A stretch of DNA of 64,000 nt, taken from the NCBI GenBank assembly GCA_012656075.1, contig JAAKBF010000048.1, forward strand, positions 124,001 to 188,000, in the 5' to 3' direction. Numbering within the stretch: position 1 is the stretch's first letter; every line of letters begins with the position of its first letter. This document shows positions 56,341 to 64,000 of the stretch, piece after piece. The DNA comes from Phytophthora hibernalis. Lineage: Eukaryota; Oomycota; Peronosporomycetes; Peronosporales; Peronosporaceae. Both the position numbers and the translations under genes were made by a program. The notes under the pieces are model-generated. The model did no database searches and was not told the origin of the DNA. It saw only the letters and a program-made list of their open reading frames with translations.

Positions 56341-58620
56341 CGATGAAGGAGCGCTTGGTCGAAATACTGGCGTTGGGCAGCGTAGCAGATGCTCTACAGC
56401 AAGAAGACATGGTGGAGGTGTTGGGCGACGTCACGATCCGCTCCGACGAGTACTTGCCCGTGCTTGAGTTTCTCATGGCCCCAGACAATCGTACGAGTTG
56501 TTCTCTCCAAGTTCCACCTTCGGTCATGTCTAACTTGTTTGCTCGATTCCAGTAACCTGTCTGATCACCTCCATGCTCCAAGAACCAACACCAACAGCAA
56601 AAGCCACTGCCGCAGCAGCACGAGAACCCGGAGAACCACCTTCATTCGAGGAGTACGCGACGGCATTTCGAGCTCATTGGGTATTGTGCGGTTCAGGATT
56701 TTCACACCAGCTCCTGGCGGCTATGAGTGCGCTCAAAGGCGAACCTCGAGCTTTGATCGCACAAACTCGCCGAATTCAACTCACGCGACAGCATGACACT
56801 TGAGGCATTTGCTCGATTCATGTCGGCGTTCATGGACCAGTACTCTCCGCAGATGTTCATGTCACTCTTCGACGCCAGCATTCATCAACAGAAAACATTT
56901 CTCGAGTCGCTGCTCGTATTGATTTTCTACGAGCCTTTGAGAGACGTAATGGTACGCTTGTGCAACGAGTTACAAGGAGCAGATGCAGAACCTCAAGTAG
57001 AGTCTCTCCTGGGCCTCGCGCTACTTCAGCTTTCGCCGTTGAATCCCATCAAATATATTCGAGATCGTGTGCACGAAAGACTCCACCAACGAGTGGAGAA
57101 AGACATCGAGACTGTACGCTTCGCTCGCATGGTGTTCACGTGCGATCTACTGACAGATCTCGTTCACGAAAAGCGAGAAGGCAGTTTAGGATTCGCGATG
57201 ATGCTATCCCTCAGTGAGTCGCGGCCGAGTGCAGAGCAGCTAATTGAAGCAGCATTGTGTGATCTACGTGAACTTCCAACGGAATTTGCCAACGAGTCCT
57301 ATGCGTTGAAAGTGCTGAACTCGTTGTTGCAGCAGACTCAGTGTGGATGTGTGACCAAAGCAGCATTTTGCCGAGCTAGTGCTGCAGTCCAAGATGCTGG
57401 CACACACGATGAGCAACAAAGTGCTGGAGCAAATGACAATCTTTTGGCATCGCCTTGTACGAGGGGTAGCCCTCACGAAGATTTACCGCTCATTTGGCAG
57501 GTATTTCTCACGCACCTTCAGACAATGCTGTCATTCTTCTCACCGTCTTCTCCGGAGGCAGCATCTCTACAATGGCGCTTCAAGGCAACGCATGTTCAGC
57601 TTGTGTATGTCATGCTACCGGTGCTTAATGTTTCGTGCACAGTAGCTGATACGCTCGTGGTTCAGACGCGGACACTTGACGCTCTTCTCGAATTGATTGT
57701 GCGCTTCCCGAAAGCGTCAATTCTTCACTGCGCAATCGCTCGATTATTCATTGTTGCACTTGAGGATTCACCATACATGTTCGGCAAGGAGCTACCAGCT
57801 TTTCGATCGCCCACGGACCCGCTGCGACTGCACTTGCTTTTAGGGGGTGTACTTGATTTTGTGCTACAAGCTTTCGGCTGGACTTCGGTTTCTCAACAAG
57901 ACGGAGCGACGCTAGGCGACAATGCAACTGGCCCGACCAAAACACCACCACCACCCCCAGCCTTTTTGGACGTCGCTATCTCACTAGATCAAGCACTCAC
58001 TAGCGCGTTCGCACATTCAGCGCAACTTTTCATGGGCAACTCGGCGTTCGAGCGTTGGAAGGTCTTCCGTCTGGTTGTACTTCTACCTATACAAACTATT
58101 TGGGAAGAGCAGTACCAACCTCCTCCGGTCGTTGATATGGGTCCGTCACCACTGCTTACAGCGATGCTTTATGGGGAGGGGGTCATAACCAGACCCAGGA
58201 AGACACACCCACAGATACAAAACACCACAAAGACCGAAAAATTCCACGGACGGTATAGCTCCTCCGTGCTCTGCAATCACTGTAGATGTTCCTGGTACAC
58301 AACTACAGACATCAGCGAGTCCCAAAGCCGGAATTGATGCCGACTCTCGACTTGAAGCACCGACAGTTGCTCTAACCGAAGATGCTAACAAAGCACCAAC
58401 TCAAGCGCAGGAAGGACCATGTGAGGCCGTACTGATTTCAGAGCCCACGTTTACAACAGAACCATCGGCACCAGTTGTACATGATGTACCGACACCGCTG
58501 TCAGCGCTGTATAACGAAGAGGAGAAGCGTATGATGCTCAAAGTAAGTGACGACACGACTGTGTCTTCATCTCCACCGGTAGCCCTCGTAATCCCTGCTG
58601 CAGTTCCGCAGACCACATAA
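56341..58620 (+). CDS. Helical-repeat protein, possibly SAPS-like phosphatase subunit
   Basis: The first exon (MKERLVEILALGSVADALQQ, then EYLPVLEFLMAPDN) ends at an intron of 56491-56552. LTCLITSMLQEPTP follows, and a frame break near 56785 leads to MTLEAFARFMSAFMDQYSPQ. FLESLLVLIFYEPLRDVMVR and LLGLALLQLSPLNPIKYIRD are amphipathic helices. The order LEFL..N...LI, a block of about 60 residues, then a helix ending in DVMVRL resembles SAPS-domain regulators of PP6-type phosphatases; this is a guess from pattern. After G5 near 58179-58183 the frame changes again and the tail is acidic and low complexity (AVLISEPTFTTEPSAPVVHD). The breaks are single missing bases. Confidence 0.6.
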
Positions 58621-58967
58621 ATTTCCGCATCTTTTGGAGGATTTGAGATTGAAAGTGAGTTCATCTCGCTAGTTTGCATGGTGTCGGTCAGGACTACTTC
58701 AGTGTTTCTTGGAAGCTCCCTATAAGTTAATCTAGGGAAGCGAACTTGGTAAAAACAACCAAGCATTTCTAGAGTTTGATCACTCCAGGAAGTGGCTTCT
58801 CAACCACCAGCACACGGAAATAAGTTCATAGTGACTAGCAGCCTTCCTTCTCCAAACAGTAAAGGCCTCAGCTTAGCATGGTAATTAGACGTGCATATTT
58901 ACCACCGGCACCTTCTGGGTCATTCGCACAATGCCCACGTTGGCAGAATGGGTTCATGCGAGTCTAT
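58621..58967. other. Intergenic spacer between converging genes
   Basis: About 350 bases between the 3' ends of the helical-repeat gene and CTNNBL1. A reverse-strand frame at 58401-58766 overlaps the coding tail of the former and has no domain; I regard it as a shadow. Confidence 0.5.
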
Positions 58968-60827
58968 TCATTTCGATGACTGTTTTTCACTGCTCGGCTT
59001 ACTGTCATTCTCCACATCAGATAGTTCACTTTTCTCTAACGTGCCATTCTCCTTTTGCTTGGGTGGAGCTTCATCAGCCTCGAGCGTTTCCAGCAGCTGC
59101 CGAAGTTGTGCCTTCTGTGCCTCTTTGGCCTCTTCGTTTACAATATCCTTCGTGTTGGTCTCTTCGCCTTCTTTCCGGACAGCATCATCGGCAACGAGCA
59201 GGCTCAGTTGCTCGCGCAAAATACTTGTCAGACTCTCACTCTCAATGCTACGCTCATGGAACTTGACCATCACGTACGCACGCAGCTTCTTCGAGAAATG
59301 GCATAAGTGTGCCACCACGAAGGCAATCCGCTCGAGTACGAACAAACCCGCATCAAGTCGTCGCAGATACTGACTATCTTCATCGTCGTCTTCATCGTCT
59401 TCGTCTAGTTGACTACTACGTTCTACGCGTTCGTGATACTTCGCGAACAGATCAACGAGCCTGTCGACCTTCTCCATATCGTTCTCTACAAACTTGGCGT
59501 GTAGACGGTCATAGGCATCAGCTGGAGCTTTCTCAAGCACCCACGCACACAAAGAGGCCACCAAGCTCACTGCGTTCTCTTCTTCCTTAGCACGTTGGCT
59601 GGTCTTGCTACCCTTCGAGCTGGTGGTTGATTTGTATTTGCCAAACCGTCCCATGAACACAGAGAAGATACTTCGCAGTCCGCCGATCTCAATCAGCCGT
59701 TCACAATTGCGAGCATTGCCCATCAGCGCATGGTCCAGCGCACGCAACGCGCCTCCGAACACGAACCGCTGGCGATCCTTCAAGCAACGCAGCAGAAGCT
59801 CTAGGCCTTCCAGTCGACGGAACTGTTTCTGCGCCTCTGGCACGAGCAGCACACTACAGAGCGAGTTCACCAAGTTTCCCACGAGCTCCTCCTCCTCCTC
59901 ACTGCTCGGATCTGTCTTCCTGAACGGGGCCAGAGCCTGCAGCAGCTCATCCATCAAATCCACTTTCTTCCCCTTCGCGTCGCTCTTCTCCTCACTCGGT
60001 CTCTCCTTCCCCATCCACGCCACGAACATCTCCTTTGGTTCCGCTCCAGACTGCAGCAAAATGGACAGGATCTCGCTCGCATACAACTTGTTCCCACTGA
60101 AACTCCTGCGTGGCGCCACTTGCGCCATTAAAAACGGCAGCACCGCCGTCTGCTGCGCTACGAGGACGCAAACCTGCGGCTCCAGGTCCGCCAGGTTCTC
60201 TAGGATCTGCAGCGAGTGGTAAATACCCACCGTCTCCTCCTCCTGCTCCTGTTGCTGCGTATCCACCGCCTCCGACAGCTGATACAGCGTCGAGACCAGC
60301 AAAGGCAGCAGTTTCTCGTCCACTAAGTGCTTGGCGAGTGTCCGCGAAGGTTCCAGAGCTTCAGCATCTTCATCAACGTCCGTCAATTCAGCCAGGAGAC
60401 TCAAAACAGCCAGTCGGATGTCTAGATTCGCGTGTGCGAAGAGTCCAAGCAGCACGCGAGGCACCTGCAGCTCAATTAGCACCGGGAACAGCTGCGGATT
60501 GGCCGCCACCGCCTTCCAGCGCGTCAGCTCCGTGTCCAGCGCCAGCTCCGAGTCCAGGAACTTGTGTGGCTCGTCCATGTGCTTCTCCCGCGCCAGAGCG
60601 TTGCGTCGCACGTGTTTCTGGAGCGAATTGGCCAGCGATTTGAGTGCGCGGGCGTCCAGCGCGTCGCCCTCCTGCGCCTCTGCTGCGTCCACTAAGGCGC
60701 TGATCTTGGCGGTGGACGCTTCATTGGATACACGCACCCGTTTGGGTGCTGGAGACGGGGCCGTGGTAGCTACAGGACGCTTGGGAGCGGCCTCCGCAGC
60801 CAGCACTCGAGCGAAGTGGCTCTCCAT
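58968..60827 (-). CDS. CTNNBL1: Beta-catenin-like protein 1
   Basis: An uninterrupted 619-residue frame from ATG 60827. A short basic head (APKRVRVSNEAS, a likely nuclear signal) precedes the family's armadillo-type helices: LKSLANSLQKHVRRNALARE, HKFLDSELALDTELTRWKAV, ANLDIRLAVLSLLAELTDVD, and SLQILENLADLEPQVCVLVA. GNKLYASEILSILLQSGAEP and QRFVFGGALRALDHALMGNA are well-known family stretches. The C terminus has an acidic tail (RSSQLDEDDEDDDEDSQYL). In other eukaryotes CTNNBL1 binds the Prp19/CDC5L spliceosome complex; the same is inferred. It is divergent from the deubiquitinase gene with about 146 bases between. Confidence 0.9.
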   Translation of the reverse strand: MESHFARVLAAEAAPKRPVATTAPSPAPKRVRVSNEASTAKISALVDAAEAQEGDALDARALKSLANSLQKHVRRNALAREKHMDEPHKFLDSELALDTELTRWKAVAANPQLFPVLIELQVPRVLLGLFAHANLDIRLAVLSLLAELTDVDEDAEALEPSRTLAKHLVDEKLLPLLVSTLYQLSEAVDTQQQEQEEETVGIYHSLQILENLADLEPQVCVLVAQQTAVLPFLMAQVAPRRSFSGNKLYASEILSILLQSGAEPKEMFVAWMGKERPSEEKSDAKGKKVDLMDELLQALAPFRKTDPSSEEEEELVGNLVNSLCSVLLVPEAQKQFRRLEGLELLLRCLKDRQRFVFGGALRALDHALMGNARNCERLIEIGGLRSIFSVFMGRFGKYKSTTSSKGSKTSQRAKEEENAVSLVASLCAWVLEKAPADAYDRLHAKFVENDMEKVDRLVDLFAKYHERVERSSQLDEDDEDDDEDSQYLRRLDAGLFVLERIAFVVAHLCHFSKKLRAYVMVKFHERSIESESLTSILREQLSLLVADDAVRKEGEETNTKDIVNEEAKEAQKAQLRQLLETLEADEAPPKQKENGTLEKSELSDVENDSKPSSEKQSSK

Positions 60828-60973
60828 CTTGGATTATTGGTGAATGGAGAAGGTTGAAGAGATGGGATTGGTTGAAACAAATGGAGAGATGGGATTGGGT
60901 GAAATCATGGAATTGAATTGGCCAATGGGAGGAGTTTACTTTAAGGTATTTGTTCCTATAGAAAGAGCGGAAT

Positions 60974-62864
60974 ATGAAGGAGGAGGCGCGGTCGGGGGAT
61001 AAGCGAGGGAGGCTGCTGAGCTCCGGAGCGGTGTGTGTGCACTTCAGTCAGCAGCACAGAGCCAAGTGGAAGCTGCTCGGTTCAGCGAAAGCGGCGGAAA
61101 TTGCGGCGGACGTCGCACAAGCGCAGCATTACGCGTTGGATCCGGTACCAGATAGTGGATCCCTTGGAAAATGAACGTTAAAATACTAATCCGTTGAATA
61201 TTGTATGTTTTACTGCAGGAAGCTGCCCCTGATGTCGCTGCTGAAGTGTTTCACTGTCTCTCGTGCAAGTTTCGAGGCAACAGAGAAGCGTCGCAGCTGC
61301 AGATGCAGGAGATCGAGGACGGGAGGACGACGGCAGCTTCATGGCGCACGCCATTCTCCAGAACCACGCAATTGGTGCGTGGATGGACATCTTTAAGAAC
61401 TAAAATGCTGCTGTAATGCTGATTTAATTGTGTTGTTGCTGTTGCAGCTGTGATGGAGAGGAAGCGGCAGCTCTATTGCGCCTCTTGTCGAGACTTTATC
61501 TACCCGGAAGGAGGCAGTCGAAGACGTAAACGGCAGATTCGAGGCTCAGCAACGCCTCACAAACTGCTGCGACGAGGACTCGTGAATATGGGCAACACGT
61601 GTTTCATGAGCTCGGTGCTGCAGGCCTTGGCGCACAACCCCATGCTGCAGCACTACTTTTCGTGGCGAGGAGTCATGATACGACCATCTGCCAGCAACAG
61701 AGACAACGACTGGTGTTGAAAGGGCTGGAGCAGCTCAAGGTGGAGAAAGAGAAGGAGCGTGGTGACGACGATGACGAAGACCCAGAGGATGCCAAGAGGG
61801 GCCCAGATCCTGCCATCACGGTGTGTTTGGGGTGCGAGCTGGCTGCCTTTATGGCGCTTCTGGTACCTCCTTCTGTGCCACAGAAAACGCTGATGGCGTC
61901 GCCGATCGCGCCGCAAGGCATTTTAGAGGCCATGTGGAATGCGTTCCCCTCATTCATTGGAACTGCTCAGCATGACGCTCATGAGCTGCTCATTGCGCTG
62001 CTGGGTGGACTGCACTCCCACACACATCCTCGTGTGTTCGTTCACGGTGGTGCGTCTCCGCGTTTTACTCCTCGTGGACACAGTTTGTGCGATTGTGCAG
62101 TGCATCAGCATTTTTCCGGCGTGCTGCGGTCTGAGCTCGCCTGTGGGGCTGCGGCTCAGCCTCACACAAGTTTGACCCGTTCCTGGATGTGTCGTTGTCG
62201 CTTGATGATGGAGAGAAGCAAGATGTCAAACGTGAAAAGAAGACGTTCTCAGAGGCATCCCCACTTACTCTCAAGACACTTCTGCGCCAGTTTGCAGCCG
62301 AGGAGGAACTGCGCGGTGCCAACCAAGTGTACTGCAAACAGTGCTCCAAGTACCAGAACAACTACAAGAGTCTGAATCTGCACACGCTACCGAACGTGCT
62401 GGTGTTCCACATCCGTCGCCTCGACTTCTATCGCCAGCAGAAACGGATGCAAAATGTGCAATTCCCGCTGACAGGACTCAACATGAGACCGTTCACGTCC
62501 GTGGGCATCGACGAAGCTAGCGAACGCAAGAAAAGTGACAACAAAAGCGCCGTTCAAGGGAAGCAAAATGGCGACCAGAGCGAGTTCATCTACGACCTCG
62601 TCGCCGTTGTCAACCACCACGGCGAGTCGGTGAACGGCGGCCACTACACGTCCTACGTCCGTGACGAAGTGTCCAAGTCCGGCAGCCAGCAGCAGTGGAT
62701 ACTTTTCGACGACGTCGAAGTGAAAGCTGTTCCCGCCAACGAAGTCGAGAGCTCTCAAGCGTACGTTGCTCGGTAAATGTTTCCCACCACTTCTAACCAC
62801 ACTCTTTCACAGATACCTGCTGTGCTACGTCCGACGGAGCCCATTTATCGCCGTATCCGCGTAA
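60974..62864 (+). CDS. USP22/Ubp8-like ubiquitin hydrolase, spliced, two frameshifts
   Basis: Exon 1 (ATG 60974) holds the start of a ZnF-UBP (AVCVHFSQQH) and joins across an intron at 61145-61218 to FHCLSCKFRGNREASQLQ. After a second intron (about 61372-61446) comes LYCASCRDFIYPEGG. The Cys box is GLVNMGNTCFMSSVLQALAH. A frame break at T4 61657-61660 leads to CLGCELAAFMALL and GTAQHDAHELLIALLGGLHS; a second at G4 62145-62148 leads to FDPFLDVSLSLDD. CKQCSKYQNNYKSL, VLVFHIRRLDFYRQQKRMQN and the His box ESVNGGHYTSYVR follow. A last intron (62761-62812) precedes YLLCYVRRSPFIAVSA. The domain order fits the SAGA histone-H2B deubiquitinase family. Confidence 0.85.
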
Positions 62865-63003
62865 CCATACACTTCAACATGCGTCTAAAAGACAGCGTCA
62901 TGTCACTATCTTCCCTCTCTCAAATGACTAAAAATACCTCGCCGCGTGGCTCTATCATTTCGAGAAAGACTCCGACGACACTAAGACTGGAATTCGAAGC
63001 TCG

Positions 63004-64000
63004 ATGCAGGTCAAGTACCCCATCATGGGGCTGTCGTACGCCCGCGGACTGTTTGCCATCTGCGGGGCGGCGGCTCGCTCAAGTCCGGCATCAAGAACAC
63101 CGTCGTACGCTTCGCAATCCCTCTTTAAGTGAATGTATCAATGCTCACAGTGTATCATCTCTGCAGGACATCTACCAGCTCTCGGACGAAGACCCCACGG
63201 GCTTCCACAAGGAGATCACGGCCGACACGGGTCTGGAACTGGCCTCGGGCGTCGCCTTCTCGCACGACGGACAGCTCATCGCCGTGTCTGTGAGCGCTGG
63301 CTGCTGGGTCTACGCTCTGGACCTCAAGACCAAGAACATCTCGTTACTGGTCAAGTTCCGCACGGATTTCCACGAAGACGAGAGCTCCCAGACGTGTGCA
63401 CGCTTCGTAGGCAATTCCACCATCTTGACAGGTGGAGAGGACGGCGTGGTGCGTGTCTGGCGCCTCAGTAGAGACCCGTCCAAGCCTGAGAAGGACGTGG
63501 GCTCTGCCAAAGCTCTGCGAGTGCCGGACGAGAGAGATCCCCATGAAAAGATCAAGACGGACGAGCAGCCCAAGCTCGGAGACTGCGTCATTGCAGGAGT
63601 CAACATGGTGACGCTCACGAGGGAGTATCGAGGTCATAGCAAGAGGATCCGAGACATTGACGTGGATCTGTCCCATCGCAACTTGGTGGCGTCCAGTTCA
63701 GAAGATCAGTCGTGTCACTTGTGGAGACTGACGGAGGTGACGCCGATGTGCAAGTTTTCCAAGGAGGACGCTCTGGAGAATGCCATTCAGAGACTGTCTA
63801 CTAAACCCGTGGTGGGTCCGCGCAAGCACTTGTTCCGCTGCGTGCGCTTTGCCAATAGTGGACGTCGACTGTTTACGGTGCTGACTCCGGCACGTGGAGA
63901 CTCCATTTTGATCAAGTGGAAGCCCGAGACCATCGCGCAGGAAAACGAGGAGCAGTGGTCGTGGGTGATGGAGGAAGTGGTGATTGCCGGGGATAAACCG
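63004..64000 (+). CDS. SEC12/PREB-like WD40 protein (3' end outside window)
   Basis: Starts MQVKYPIMGLSYARGLFAI at 63004. One base is missing in G4 63064-63067; with it the text reads GGGGSLKSGIKNTV, the glycine-rich loop of SEC12-like propellers. A GT-AG intron (63110-63167) leads to DIYQLSDEDPTGFHKEITAD. WD40 blades are visible as LASGVAFSHDGQLIAVS, TCARFVGNSTILTGGEDGVV, RVWRLSRD, REYRGHSKRIRDIDVDLSHR and VASSSEDQSCHLWRL. The C-terminal membrane anchor expected of SEC12 lies beyond the window. In other eukaryotes it is the guanine-nucleotide exchange factor for SAR1 at ER exit sites. Confidence 0.82.

Noticed and set aside
58401..58766. Reverse-strand 121-codon frame near the end of the helical-repeat gene.
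   Set aside because: It overlaps the acidic coding tail of the forward gene and has low-complexity Ser/Thr composition typical of an antisense shadow.

Overview
The window reads as nuclear DNA of an oomycete, most likely a Phytophthora-like species. Reasons: compact mostly intron-poor genes on both strands, a full-size PDR/ABCG transporter, a clustered family of bZIP-like proteins that oomycete databases often label M96/START-like, oomycete-style Mutator elements with FAR1-like and SWIM zinc fingers, PiggyBac and hAT elements, and conserved housekeeping genes with short GT-AG introns. Species assignment is inference; no marker gene is present.

Layout. (1) 0-6.5 kb: two inverted paralogous membrane-protein genes flank a bZIP-like gene. 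They are followed by a PDR transporter fragment abutting a bZIP-like pseudogene. (2) 6.5-31 kb is a transposon block. It holds a PiggyBac element with 13-bp terminal repeats and TTAA duplications but a deleted catalytic core, a 557-bp MITE, a Mutator fragment, and a four-unit tandem array (11908-21226, about 2.33 kb per unit). Each array unit is a small PiggyBac-type MITE joined to a decayed Mutator element. Two minisatellites, further Mutator remnants and a nearly complete hAT element with perfect 8-bp target duplications follow. (3) 31.4-41.6 kb: a PDR transporter followed by four more bZIP-like copies in different states of decay. (4) 41.6-64 kb is gene-dense and conserved: an LMBR1-like membrane protein, a coiled-coil protein, NPRL3 (GATOR1), an ABHD18-like hydrolase, an LRR-like protein, a TKL-type receptor kinase lacking the DFG aspartate, a SAM methyltransferase, a helical protein possibly of the SAPS family, CTNNBL1, a USP22/Ubp8-like deubiquitinase and the start of a SEC12/PREB-like WD40 protein.

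Two themes cut across the window. First, about twenty otherwise coherent genes carry reading-frame breaks, and nearly every one I could trace is a single missing base, usually in a short homopolymer. That pattern looks like assembly error rather than gene death, so most broken host genes are probably intact in the organism. The transposase remnants and the two in-frame stop codons in bZIP-like genes are different and look like real decay. Second, element boundaries in the transposon block can be read to the base from terminal repeats and target duplications.

No undescribed defence or biosynthetic system is evident. The most unusual structure is the composite MITE-Mutator tandem array, whose left edge falls exactly on the TTAA of the MITE.
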